A model generated the notes under the pieces. The model was not told the origin of the DNA and made no database searches. It saw only the letters and a list, made by a program, of their open reading frames with translations. A stretch of DNA of 64,000 bases from Halalkalibacter oceani (lineage in GTDB: Bacteria; Bacillota; Bacilli; Bacillales; Bacillaceae_D). Location: the NCBI RefSeq assembly GCF_040544555.1, contig NZ_JBEPKD010000017.1, positions 1 through 64,000 of the forward strand, read 5' to 3'. A program made the position numbers and the translations under genes. This document shows positions 42,631-51,305 of this stretch, in pieces (position 1 is the stretch's first letter; every line of letters begins with the position of its first letter).

Positions 42631-43326
42631 ATGCGTTGGACAAAAAGCATTCCAAATATGTTTACCCAGGGGAATCTTTATTGTGGATTTCTCTCGATCG
42701 GTTTTGCCGCAAACGGTCAATTTAACAATGCGGCGATTTTAATTTTAATCGGAATGATGCTGGACAGTATGGATGGGCGTTTGGCAAGAATGCTGAAGGC
42801 GGACAGTCAGCTTGGGAAGGAATTGGATTCATTGGCCGATGTTGTTACGTTCGGTGTGGCGCCATCGTTTTTAATGTATTATACCTACTTTTATCAATTT
42901 GGCCTTTTAGGACTGGCTGTCGCCGGCTTGTTTCCGTTGTTTGGGGCGTATCGGCTTGCGCGTTTTAATATCGGTTCTCCTAAGCAGTCAACCAGCTATT
43001 TTATCGGTGTACCAATTACGGCTGCGGGCGGAATTTTAGCGTTGCTGACGTTATTCGGTAATCATATCCCGCAAATTATTACGACGGTGATCTTTACCGC
43101 GCTTTGCTTTTTGATGATCAGCAAGCTGAGGATTCCAAGCCTGAAGGAAGTTCCTTTGCCGAAATACGGAACGATTGTAACTCTTTTTCTAGGCTGTCTT
43201 CTCTTTATCATTTATCGAGGAACGTACAGCTCGTTTCCTTATTTGATTTACATCGCAACGCCGATTTATATTGCTTATCTTGCCTACCGTTTCGTAAAAC
43301 GGGGCAAGCAGTCAAAGCAGCAGTAA
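42631..43326 (+). CDS. pssA: CDP-diacylglycerol-serine O-phosphatidyltransferase
   Basis: A 231-residue integral membrane enzyme that makes phosphatidylserine, the precursor of phosphatidylethanolamine. The CDP-alcohol phosphatidyltransferase motif DG-x2-AR-x8-G-x3-D-x3-D is complete (DGRLARMLKADSQLGKELDS, with the final Asp in LADVV, residues about 48-71). About eight hydrophobic segments follow. Subclass II Gram-positive type. No psd gene follows here. Confidence 0.95.
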   Translation: MRWTKSIPNMFTQGNLYCGFLSIGFAANGQFNNAAILILIGMMLDSMDGRLARMLKADSQLGKELDSLADVVTFGVAPSFLMYYTYFYQFGLLGLAVAGLFPLFGAYRLARFNIGSPKQSTSYFIGVPITAAGGILALLTLFGNHIPQIITTVIFTALCFLMISKLRIPSLKEVPLPKYGTIVTLFLGCLLFIIYRGTYSSFPYLIYIATPIYIAYLAYRFVKRGKQSKQQ

Positions 43327-43351
43327 GACGTCTTTCTTGGTTGAGCACTCT

Positions 43352-43371
43352 CCCCTGCAACCGTGCAGGGG
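43352..43371. terminator. Hairpin after pssA
   Basis: CCCCTGCA-ACCG-TGCAGGGG, a perfect 8-bp stem with a tetraloop, 25 bases after the pssA stop. No T-run follows, so termination is uncertain. Confidence 0.5.
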
Positions 43372-43450
43372 GAAGCTCGGTAAAATTGACTCGTCTCAGG
43401 CGGTCATTGTACATAAATAAAATAATAGAATACTAGAGGAGTGTGCATTT

Positions 43451-44506
43451 ATGAAAAGGTTTTCAATTGCTGTAATACCGGGGGATGGAATCGGAAGAGA
43501 GGTTGTGCCTGCCGCGCTTAATGTGCTTGATACAGCGGCCTCCGCCCATGGCGGCATTGCCTTTGATTATACGGAGTTCCCCTGGAGCTGCGAATATTAT
43601 TTGGAGCATGGCGAGATGATGCCTGAAGATGGGCTGGAGCAATTAAAGAAGTTTGATGCGATTCTCCTTGGAGCGGTCGGGAATCCGCAGCTCGTTCCAG
43701 ATCATATTTCCCTCTGGGGGCTGTTAATTAACATCCGCCGCGGCTTTCAGCAATCGATCAACATTCGGCCTGCGAAATATTTTGAAGGGCTGCGCTCGCC
43801 GTTAGCTGATCCGAAACAGTTTGATTTCATTGTCGTCCGTGAAAATAGCGAAGGGGAATACAGTGAAGTCGGCGGCCGGATTCACCAAGGGTCCTCGCAA
43901 ATCGCGATCCAAAACTCGATTTTCACGAGGCCGGGGGTTGAAAATGCGCTGCGCTACGGGTTTGAGCTGGCTAAAGGGCGCAAGGGTCATGTGACGAGCG
44001 CGACGAAGTCAAACGGAATTGTCCATACGATGCCGTTCTGGGATGAAGTATTTGCCGATGTGAAGGCTGATTATCCGGAGATTGAAGCCGAGAGCACGCA
44101 TATCGATGCGCTCGCCGCCTTCTTTGTGACGAAGCCGGAAGCGTTTGATGTCGTCGTGGCGAGCAACTTGTTCGGCGATATTTTAACCGATATCGGCGGA
44201 GCGGTCATGGGCAGCATCGGTATTGCCCCGGCAGCCAATATCAACTTAAGCGGTGAGTTTCCATCGATGTTTGAGCCTGTCCACGGTTCAGCACCGGATA
44301 TTGTCGGCAAACATATCGCCAACCCGATCGGGCAAATTTGGACGGCGAAAATGATGCTTGACCATTTAGGGGAGACCGAGCTTGGCGCCGGGATATTGGC
44401 GGCGGTCGAAGAAGTAACGAAAAACGGGGTGAAGACGCCTGATATCGGCGGAAGCGCAACGACGGAAGAAGTGACGGCTGCGATTTGTGAGCAGCTGAAA
44501 AAGTAG
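43451..44506 (+). CDS. Tartrate/D-malate dehydrogenase (TtuC/DmlA-like)
   Basis: A 351-residue NAD-dependent beta-decarboxylating dehydrogenase. GDGIGREVVPAAL opens the protein; the subfamily-specific FPWSCEYYLEHGEMMPEDG (about residues 44-62) and the short substrate helix LWGLLINIRRGF fit tartrate/malate dehydrogenases rather than isopropylmalate or isocitrate enzymes; the NAD site HGSAPDIVGK is near 278. It oxidatively decarboxylates D-malate, tartrate or relatives. First gene of an apparent operon with an amidase 20 bases downstream. Confidence 0.9.
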   Translation: MKRFSIAVIPGDGIGREVVPAALNVLDTAASAHGGIAFDYTEFPWSCEYYLEHGEMMPEDGLEQLKKFDAILLGAVGNPQLVPDHISLWGLLINIRRGFQQSINIRPAKYFEGLRSPLADPKQFDFIVVRENSEGEYSEVGGRIHQGSSQIAIQNSIFTRPGVENALRYGFELAKGRKGHVTSATKSNGIVHTMPFWDEVFADVKADYPEIEAESTHIDALAAFFVTKPEAFDVVVASNLFGDILTDIGGAVMGSIGIAPAANINLSGEFPSMFEPVHGSAPDIVGKHIANPIGQIWTAKMMLDHLGETELGAGILAAVEEVTKNGVKTPDIGGSATTEEVTAAICEQLKK

Positions 44507-44526
44507 AAATGGTGGAGGAGACGCGG

Positions 44527-45963
44527 ATGAAGGGACAGGAAGAGATGCTGACATTAAGCCTGGCAGAGGTTGCAGCGCATTTCCGGCAAAAAAAGCTCTC
44601 GCCGGTGGAAGTGACGAAGCAGCTGCTTTTGCGGATTGAGGAGGTCGACCCGGAGATTAATGCTTTTATTACGATTGATCAGGAGCGGGTGATGAGCGAG
44701 GCGGCAGAGGCGGAACAGGAAATACAGGCCGGCCGCTATAAAGGCCCCTTGCATGGGGTTGCAATCGGGCTTAAGGATTTGATTTACACAAAGGATATGA
44801 AAACAACGATGGGTTCGCCGCTCTTTGCTGACTACGTGCCATCTATTGATGCGTCAGTCGTCGAGAGGCTGCAAGAGGCCGGAGCGATTATCATAGGTAA
44901 GCTGAACACGCATCAATTCGCGTACGGTCCTACAGGCGACCGCTCTCATGCGGGTCCGGTTAAGAATCCGTACGATCTGACGAAAATGACAGGCGGATCA
45001 AGCAGCGGTTCGGCCGCCGCCGTCTCTGCGTGCATGTGCTTTGGCGCTTTGGGGACCGATACGGGTGGCTCGATTCGTGTGCCAGCGGCTTTTTGCGGGA
45101 TTGTCGGGATGAAGCCGACCTTTGGCCGAGTGAGCAAGCACGGGGTGTTCCCGCTTTCCTGGACGCTCGATCATGTCGGGCCGATGACGCGTACGGTGAC
45201 AGATAATGCGCTGCTGTTGCAGGTGCTTACGGGCTACGACCGGCGCGATCCTTACAGCCTCGCTGTCGAAGAAGAGAATGTGTCAAAAAAGATCGGAGCA
45301 AGCATCAAAGGAATAAAAGTCGGCCTTCCATCAAGCTTTTACTATACGGATTTGCATCCGGAAGTGAGGGAAAGCATGGAACGAAGCATTGCCGTCCTGC
45401 GTGAAAGCGGAGCGGTGATCGAAGAGGTGCACGTGCCGCATATCGAGCAGTTCGCAGAAGCGCATAAAGTGATTCTCCGTTCGGATGCCTATGCAGTTCA
45501 CCGCGAGCGGTTGGCAGCCCATCCCGACGAGTGGGATGATGAGGTCAAAGAGCGGCTTTTGACCGGGTTGGAGACGAAAGGCTTTGAATACGCTGAAGCG
45601 CTGCAAATACGTCAGCAGGCGAAAGAAGAGTTCGCCGCGGCTTTACAGCAGGTAGATGTACTGCTTACACCGACGGTTCCGATTTTAGCTCCTGAAATTA
45701 ATGGGCGCCATGTTGATATCGAGTCCTATCAAAAGCAGCACATCCGCTGGTCGATTATGAAGCTGACCGCACCGACGAATTTTACCGGCCTTCCAAGTTT
45801 ATCGCTACCGTCAAGCCGAGCTGACAACGGGCTGCCGATCGGAGCGCAGCTGATCGGCCGTCCTCTGGAGGAGGCGTTGCTGTATCAAATCGGCTATGCG
45901 TTAGAGCAGGGACTCGCTCTTCAGCCGGCCAAATGGCAAATTGGGCAGAAGCAATCAAACTAA
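44527..45963 (+). CDS. Amidase-signature hydrolase (GatA-like)
   Basis: A 478-residue amidase-signature enzyme. The catalytic triad is visible: Lys in IGLKDLIYT (about residue 80), cis-Ser in GGSSSGSAAA (about 157) and the nucleophile Ser in DTGGSIRVPAAFCG (about 180). Linked with a dehydrogenase and an FAD oxidase and without gatB/gatC nearby, so a catabolic amidase is more likely than tRNA amidotransferase. ATG 44527 lies six bases from GGAGGAG; an ATG at 44509 lacks a site. Confidence 0.9.
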   Translation: MKGQEEMLTLSLAEVAAHFRQKKLSPVEVTKQLLLRIEEVDPEINAFITIDQERVMSEAAEAEQEIQAGRYKGPLHGVAIGLKDLIYTKDMKTTMGSPLFADYVPSIDASVVERLQEAGAIIIGKLNTHQFAYGPTGDRSHAGPVKNPYDLTKMTGGSSSGSAAAVSACMCFGALGTDTGGSIRVPAAFCGIVGMKPTFGRVSKHGVFPLSWTLDHVGPMTRTVTDNALLLQVLTGYDRRDPYSLAVEEENVSKKIGASIKGIKVGLPSSFYYTDLHPEVRESMERSIAVLRESGAVIEEVHVPHIEQFAEAHKVILRSDAYAVHRERLAAHPDEWDDEVKERLLTGLETKGFEYAEALQIRQQAKEEFAAALQQVDVLLTPTVPILAPEINGRHVDIESYQKQHIRWSIMKLTAPTNFTGLPSLSLPSSRADNGLPIGAQLIGRPLEEALLYQIGYALEQGLALQPAKWQIGQKQSN

Positions 45964-46088
45964 CTAAACGGCAGTGCCCTCTGAACGATACAGGACAGGG
46001 AAAAGCAGGACTGTCTCGCAGGATGATTTGCAGAAAAGAGATTAAATTTGCGGGAAGATTCCAGAAAGGCACTTCGCACCGCGCTTAC

Positions 46089-46123
46089 GTTCTCCATGAA
46101 AGACCCACGCTTTCATGGAGAAC
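46089..46123. repeat. Perfect 14-bp hairpin after the amidase gene
   Basis: GTTCTCCATGAAAG, loop ACCCACG, CTTTCATGGAGAAC. No T-run follows. It is followed at 46138-46173 by a decayed member of the AAAAGGT/ACCTTTT hairpin family. Confidence 0.6.
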
Positions 46124-46221
46124 GAATACCGTTGTAACGGCTCGGCAAAAGGTAAAAAACGACCTTTTGTTCCATTCTTTATTAACTGAATAATCAAACG
46201 ATGACGGGGGCTGATTTATCC

Positions 46222-47586
46222 ATGAGTTATATCGAAGAATTGCAGCAACTCCTTACACCGAAGCAGGTTTCGACCAATGAGACGACGCTTGAGCAGCACG
46301 GACGTGATGAAGGCTATCATCCGCTCAGTCTGCCCGACGCTGTTGTCTTTCCCGCTTCCACAGAGGACGTGCAAAAAGTCGTCGCCTTTGCGAATGAACG
46401 GCGCATTCCGCTCATTCCGTTCGGACTTGGCACAAGCCTCGAAGGGCATGTCATTCCGTATCAAGGTGGGATTTCACTCGACCTTTCGCTGATGAACAAG
46501 GTACTGGATGTCAGGCCTCAGGATTTTCTCGTCAAAGTACAGCCGGGACTGACGCGGACGCAGCTTAATAAAGAATTGAAAAAGCATGGCTTGTTTTTCT
46601 CGGTCGATCCCGGAGCTGACGCCACACTTGGAGGGATGGCGGCGACAAACGCGAGCGGCACGACCTCAGTCAAATACGGCATTATGCGGGATCAGGTGAA
46701 GGATCTGGAGGTCGTTTTGCCTGACGGTAAGGTCATTCATACCGGGGGGATGGCCGCTAAATCATCATCCGGCCTCCATTTAAATGGATTGATCGTCGGC
46801 TCTGAAGGAACACTTGGAGTGATCACTGAGTTGACCTTGCAAGTGTATGGCATTCCAGAAGCGATCATGGCAGGCCGGGCGACGTTTCCGACAGTTCAAG
46901 CTGCTGTGGACGCCGTGACGATGATCCGGACATCGGGAATCTCAATCGCCAGAATGGAGCTGGTCGATGCCCGCTCGATTCAACAGGTAAATAAAATCAA
47001 CGAGCTGCATTACGCTGAGCGGCCAACGCTTTTTCTTGAATTTCACGGCAATGAAGCCGGGCTGAAACAAGATGTCGCCTTCGCCCAGGAAATAGTGAAC
47101 GATTTTGGCTGTGAGGAGCTGCAATTTGAACTCGATACGAAAGCTCAGGCGCAGCTGTGGGAGGTGCGTCATAATTTGGCCTATGCCTTTATCCACGGCT
47201 CTCCCGGCCGCAAAATGATGGTGACCGATGTTAGCGTGCCGTTAACCGAGCTGGCCGGGGCGATTCAGGATACTCGTGCCGCGATTGAGAAAGAAGATCT
47301 TGATGGTGCTGTCTTGGGTCATGTCGGTGACGGAAATTATCACGCGTTGTTCATGATTGATATGAAGGATGAAGAGGAAGTGGCGCGGGCAAAACGACTC
47401 AACGAGCATATCGTTCATTATGCGCTGGCCCGTGGCGGTACATGTACGGGCGAACACGGCGTCGGCGTCGGAAAAGCGATCTATCAGCGTCAGGAACACG
47501 GCGCCGCTTTCGAGGTGATGAAGGCGATCAAGACAGCGCTTGATCCAAATGGGATCATGAATCCGGGGAAGATTTTTATCGATTGA
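46222..47586 (+). CDS. FAD-linked 2-hydroxy-acid oxidase (GlcD-like, second copy)
   Basis: A 454-residue FAD oxidase of the VAO/PCMH type. IPLIPFGLGTSLEGHV and DPGADATLGGMAATNASG bind FAD; the C-terminal GHVGDGNYHALF carries the metal-site histidines and GTCTGEHGVG the substrate region. Closer to D-lactate dehydrogenase (Dld/LDHD-like) than to the GlcD at 33269. No Fe-S partner follows, so it may use a soluble or quinone acceptor alone. ATG 46222 has a poor GGGGG site; 46201 has none. Confidence 0.9.
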   Translation: MSYIEELQQLLTPKQVSTNETTLEQHGRDEGYHPLSLPDAVVFPASTEDVQKVVAFANERRIPLIPFGLGTSLEGHVIPYQGGISLDLSLMNKVLDVRPQDFLVKVQPGLTRTQLNKELKKHGLFFSVDPGADATLGGMAATNASGTTSVKYGIMRDQVKDLEVVLPDGKVIHTGGMAAKSSSGLHLNGLIVGSEGTLGVITELTLQVYGIPEAIMAGRATFPTVQAAVDAVTMIRTSGISIARMELVDARSIQQVNKINELHYAERPTLFLEFHGNEAGLKQDVAFAQEIVNDFGCEELQFELDTKAQAQLWEVRHNLAYAFIHGSPGRKMMVTDVSVPLTELAGAIQDTRAAIEKEDLDGAVLGHVGDGNYHALFMIDMKDEEEVARAKRLNEHIVHYALARGGTCTGEHGVGVGKAIYQRQEHGAAFEVMKAIKTALDPNGIMNPGKIFID

Positions 47587-47589
47587 TAA

Positions 47590-47632
47590 GAAAGAGGGCA
47601 GAACGCAAGAGACATTGCGGATGCTCTTTTTT
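47590..47632 (+). terminator. Terminator after the GlcD-like gene
   Basis: AAAGAG..CGCAA pairs with TTGCG..CTCTTT, with internal unpaired bases, followed by seven T. Confidence 0.6.
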
Positions 47633-47787
47633 TGTTAAATAATTTATAAAGGCTACGGTGCAATTTTGTTAGCAGAAAAGAAAAAGGGATAAAAAGCTTC
47701 AATTGATTGTCATACTATTGGTACAATCAAAACAAAGTGAAACCATGTAAAAAAGAATGCGTAGAAAGAACGAGGGGGGTGTGAAGG

Positions 47788-48252
47788 ATGAAAAAGCCGA
47801 AAACAGACCGGCTGTTGAAAGGACTGGTCGGGTCCAGCGTCGCACTTTTAGGCGTGACAGGCTGCTCGCAGGGGATTCAGGAGGAGTTCTTTTCTGTTGC
47901 TCCGGAAACCGAGGAGGTTGAGCCTGATCCGGCGGCGCTACCATCACCGGAAGAAGCTGATTGCCAGACATGGACGTGGGATGAAGAAGCGCAAGGCTAT
48001 CAGTGCGCCGAAGAAGGCAACGAGAACAATGGCCATTATTATTACGGAGGAATGTGGTTCCCGACGATCGCTGCTTTTATGGCCGGACGAGCAATGGGCG
48101 GTGGCTCGGGGCAGGTGAGACAGCCGGCGCCGAACCGTCCGGATCAAAATGTGACCCAGCCGCCAAGGCAGGACAACGAACAGCAGAGAACGCCAAACCG
48201 GGCAACGAATCCACGCTCCGGAATGGGAAGCGGTGGTTCCTTTGGCGGGTAA
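47788..48252 (+). CDS. YgiB/YjfM-like (DUF1190) lipoprotein
   Basis: A 154-residue exported lipoprotein: signal peptide with lipobox VTGC (C26), an acidic Pro/Glu region, two cysteines (CQTWTW..YQC) and a core GGMWFPTIAAFMAGRAMGGGSG that resembles Escherichia coli YgiB (FWMPLMAGYMMGRLMGGG). The tail is rich in Gln, Asn, Pro and Arg and ends in GSGGSFGG. In E. coli ygiB precedes ygiC, and here a YgiC-like ligase starts five bases after the stop. Strong GAGGGGGG site and an extended -10 TGG-TACAAT (about 47719-47727) upstream. Function unknown. Confidence 0.82.
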   Translation: MKKPKTDRLLKGLVGSSVALLGVTGCSQGIQEEFFSVAPETEEVEPDPAALPSPEEADCQTWTWDEEAQGYQCAEEGNENNGHYYYGGMWFPTIAAFMAGRAMGGGSGQVRQPAPNRPDQNVTQPPRQDNEQQRTPNRATNPRSGMGSGGSFGG

Positions 48253-48256
48253 GCAC

Positions 48257-49483
48257 ATGAGCAGCCGGGATCTGTTTTATCAGGAGATCCCCGCTTTTTG
48301 GGACCGCCTCTACGGCGAGGAATATGCCTTATATGATTGCTATTTGCTTGAAGCAGGACAAGTAGCAGAGATTCGTACGGCGACCGAGGCTGCTTATCGG
48401 ATTTTTGCCAAGATCGCGCCGCTGCTGCGGAACGCTCCTGTCGAGACCTTGCATGAGCTCGGCTTTCCAGTCAAAGCGGTGCCCTTTCTGCAAATGAAAA
48501 CGATCCCTTATGAGACGGTGATCGGGCGCTTTGATTTTGTCCAGGTGAAAGACGGCTTCAAGCTGCTGGAATTTAACGCCGATACGCCGACCTTTATTCG
48601 CGAGCTATTTGAGGTGAACGGCCGTGTTTGCCGGTCCTTTGCTGCTGCCGATCCGAATGAAGGCGAAGAGGAGCGGCTTGGGCGGGCGATCCGCAACAGC
48701 ATTTACCACAGTATGACGTCAATCGCCTTGGAACGTCATCCTTATGTTGTCTTTACCGCTCATGCGGATGATATTGAAGATCGGGAAACGATGAACTATT
48801 TATTGAAAATCACGCAGCTGAAAGACGCCGCCTTCGTCGCTCTCGATCACCTGCAAATTGTAGAAGGAGTCGGCGTTTTTGATCAAGCAGGGCGCCGAAT
48901 TGATGTTGTGTACAGACATACATATCCACTTGAAGCGCTGATCGAGGACGAAGCGGATGATCGGTTTCCGATCGGGCTTGAATTTATGAACCTCGTCCGG
49001 GAAAAAAAGGTGGCGATGCTGAACCCGGCTTCTGCTTTTTTGCTGCAAAGCAAGGCAGTGCTGGCGGCAATCTGGGGAATGCATGAGCAGCAGTCACCTT
49101 ATTTTACGACTGCTGAGCATGAGACGATCAGCCGTTATTTTCTGCCGACCTATTTGGATGAAGAGCCGTTTATCGAAGCAGGGGAGCGCTATGTGGCGAA
49201 GCCCGTTTTCGGTCGAGAAGGAGATACCGTCGAGATTAAGCAGCACGGCAAGCTTTTGGGCGAAAAACAGGCGGCGAGCTATGAGCATTATGAAAAAGTG
49301 TATCAAGCCTTCTGTCAGCTGCCGTCCGGGACGATCCGGACAGAAAAAGGTGAAAAGCAGGCTCATCTATTGTTTGGCAGCTTTATTGTCAATGGAAAAG
49401 CAAGCGCGTTCGGCATTCGAGCCGGAGCGCAAATTACCGATAATCTGGCTTATTTCTTACCTTGTGGAGTGAAAGGAGTATAA
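48257..49483 (+). CDS. YgiC-like ATP-grasp ligase (glutathionylspermidine synthase family), copy 1
   Basis: A 408-residue protein matching the synthetase domain of glutathionylspermidine synthase. It has KLLEFNADTPTFI (about residue 110), NPASAFLLQSKAVLAAIW and the ATP-binding YVAKPVFGREGDTVEI (about residue 320). The N-terminal amidase domain of E. coli Gsp is absent, as in YgiC/YjfC. Such enzymes form an amide between a carboxylate peptide and an amine. Bacillaceae normally lack glutathione, so another acceptor is expected. ATG 48257 has a weak site and is probably coupled to the YgiB-like gene. One base separates its stop from DUF350. Confidence 0.88.
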   Translation: MSSRDLFYQEIPAFWDRLYGEEYALYDCYLLEAGQVAEIRTATEAAYRIFAKIAPLLRNAPVETLHELGFPVKAVPFLQMKTIPYETVIGRFDFVQVKDGFKLLEFNADTPTFIRELFEVNGRVCRSFAAADPNEGEEERLGRAIRNSIYHSMTSIALERHPYVVFTAHADDIEDRETMNYLLKITQLKDAAFVALDHLQIVEGVGVFDQAGRRIDVVYRHTYPLEALIEDEADDRFPIGLEFMNLVREKKVAMLNPASAFLLQSKAVLAAIWGMHEQQSPYFTTAEHETISRYFLPTYLDEEPFIEAGERYVAKPVFGREGDTVEIKQHGKLLGEKQAASYEHYEKVYQAFCQLPSGTIRTEKGEKQAHLLFGSFIVNGKASAFGIRAGAQITDNLAYFLPCGVKGV

Positions 49484-49484
49484 C

Positions 49485-49901
49485 ATGAACATTTCCTATT
49501 ATTTGGATACTCTCGATCGGTTTCTCATTTATTTGCTTGTCGCCCTCGCCTTATTCGCGATAGCGACGTATATTTTCAAGCTGATCACCCCGTATTCCGA
49601 AAGAAAGCTGATAAAGAGCGGCAATATCGCCGTGACGTTAAAGCTGCTCGGAAAAATGGCCGGGGTCGTCGTCGTGCTGCAGTCGGCGATTCGTCACTCG
49701 ATAAATTTACTTGATTTGATCATTTGGGCTTTTATCGCGATCGTGATTCAAATTGTCCTTCATCTCGTCATTGAATACGGACTGACGCGCAATACGAATT
49801 TAACGAAAGAGGTTGAAAACGGCAACACGGCAGTCGGCCTCTTGCTCGGCGGCGTATCGGTCCTTGTCGGTCTGATCGTCGCTGCGACGATCAGCTATTA
49901 A
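49485..49901 (+). CDS. DUF350 (YjfL-like) small membrane protein
   Basis: A 138-residue protein with four predicted membrane segments (about 15-35, 55-75, 80-100 and 115-137). DUF350 markers GNIAVTLKLLGKMAGVVVVLQSA and NTAVGLLLGGVSVLVGL form an internal two-fold repeat (quoted in part: GNIAVTLKLLGKM). In E. coli yjfL sits with yjfM and yjfC. Here it lies between two YgiC-like ligases, one base after the first and 13 before the second. Its function is unknown. The context suggests a membrane anchor or channel for the ligase product. Confidence 0.87.
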   Translation: MNISYYLDTLDRFLIYLLVALALFAIATYIFKLITPYSERKLIKSGNIAVTLKLLGKMAGVVVVLQSAIRHSINLLDLIIWAFIAIVIQIVLHLVIEYGLTRNTNLTKEVENGNTAVGLLLGGVSVLVGLIVAATISY

Positions 49902-49914
49902 AAGGAGGCTTGCG

Positions 49915-51156
49915 ATGCTACCCTATCAATCATTAACAGAGCCATTTTCTGAGGAAGCGTACCTGAAAAGGTGGCTGGAGCTTGAGCGGAAGGTCGCCAG
50001 CGAGGGCTTTACGTGGGCGACATTGTACGAAAACTATGAGGACAATCAATATATGAGCGATTCTTTGCTCCGCGTGCCGGCTTCGCTCGTTCAGGAAGTC
50101 GAAAATGCTTCGCGCGCCGTATACGATATTTTGGCGAAAACGTATCAGCGCATTCTCGCCGATCATTCGCTGATCCATCGGCTGGGGATTTCCGTTTATG
50201 TTTGGGATCTGCTGTTAGCCGAGGTGAAAACGGCATTTTCCTACTTTTGCCGCTTTGATTTCATCGCTTCGGCAGACGGCTTAAAGGTGATTGAGGCCAA
50301 TACCGATACACCGGTCGGTCTCGTTGAGGCGGCTGTCGCCCAGGAGGTGATCTGCCGCGAGCATGGAGCGCGCAATCCGAATGCCGGTCTAACAAAAAAG
50401 CTGGCAGAAGCGTGGAATCAAGTGATCAAGGATTATCAGATCGGCAGCGGCGATACGCTTTATTTTACTTGTGCCGACTGGCATGAAGAAGACAAGCAAA
50501 CGGTCGGTTTGCTGATGAAGCATTATCCACAGAAAGCGAGATACATCCCGCTGGAGGAGATCGTTGTGGAAAAAGACGATGTGCGGACGCCGAATGGCGA
50601 AAAAATCGAATTTCTCTACCGGTTGTACCCGCTTGACTATTTTCTCGCGGAAAAGAGCCATACCGGGGAATTGATAGGCGAGCAATTTCTCGTCCATTTG
50701 CTTGACCGCAAGCTAAAAATCATTAACCCGCCTTCCGCTTTGCTGATGCAGTCAAAGGCAGTATTCGCCTTGATTTGGGAAAAGCGTCACGAATGGTATT
50801 CGCGCAGTGAACAGAGGGCGATCGATACGTATTTTTTACCGACCTTCCATACGGCGAACGGAATGTCTTCCTATGTGAAAAAGCCGGTGTTAGGCCGGGA
50901 AGGTGGCGGGATTCAGATTGTGGAAAATGGGGCGGTTCTTGATGAGGATGTTGATCATTATCAGGATCAGGAAGTGATTTATCAGCACTATTTTCCGATG
51001 CCTGAGCAGACGGTAGCGACATGGGATGGCCCCTATACAGGCAAGCTGCTGATTGGCTCGCATGTGCTGAACGGGCAGCCGGCCGGTTTGTTTTTCAGAG
51101 TGGGAGAGGCGATCACCGGCAACCTCTCGATGTTCGTCGCCTATACAGACAGCTAG
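49915..51156 (+). CDS. YgiC-like ATP-grasp ligase (glutathionylspermidine synthase family), copy 2
   Basis: A 413-residue paralog of the ligase at 48257. Conserved blocks are KVIEANTDTPVGLVEA (about residue 124), NPPSALLMQSKAVFALIWE and YVKKPVLGREGGGIQIV (about residue 320). Both ATP-grasp lysines appear retained, so neither copy looks like an inactive partner, but the sequences are clearly divergent. They may act in sequence on one substrate or form a heteromer. AAAGGAGG precedes ATG 49915. Last gene of the cluster. Confidence 0.88.
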   Translation: MLPYQSLTEPFSEEAYLKRWLELERKVASEGFTWATLYENYEDNQYMSDSLLRVPASLVQEVENASRAVYDILAKTYQRILADHSLIHRLGISVYVWDLLLAEVKTAFSYFCRFDFIASADGLKVIEANTDTPVGLVEAAVAQEVICREHGARNPNAGLTKKLAEAWNQVIKDYQIGSGDTLYFTCADWHEEDKQTVGLLMKHYPQKARYIPLEEIVVEKDDVRTPNGEKIEFLYRLYPLDYFLAEKSHTGELIGEQFLVHLLDRKLKIINPPSALLMQSKAVFALIWEKRHEWYSRSEQRAIDTYFLPTFHTANGMSSYVKKPVLGREGGGIQIVENGAVLDEDVDHYQDQEVIYQHYFPMPEQTVATWDGPYTGKLLIGSHVLNGQPAGLFFRVGEAITGNLSMFVAYTDS

Positions 51157-51241
51157 CTGATTTTTAGGAATGGCTAAAATAAAGATTTCTTTCAAGGGTG
51201 TTTTTCGATAAAATAAAAAAATGGGTGCAACAAACACTTTT

Positions 51242-51269
51242 TTGATTTGGATGACATATAGTCTAAAAT
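51242..51269 (+). promoter_or_regulatory. Candidate promoter of zupT
   Basis: TTGATT, 16 bases, TAAAAT (51264-51269), about 35 bases before the start codon. The 12-base repeats TTCTTTCAAGGG (51187) and CCCTTGAAAGAA (51284, touching the ribosome site) flank it in inverted orientation. No Zur box was recognised. Confidence 0.55.
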
Positions 51270-51305
51270 GATAGAGCAAAAAGCCCTTGAAAGAAGGCGG
51301 ACATC

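Noticed and set aside
44527..45963. GatA subunit of the tRNA amidotransferase
   Set aside because: No gatB or gatC is linked, and the context is dehydrogenase and oxidase genes. The signature is common to all amidases.
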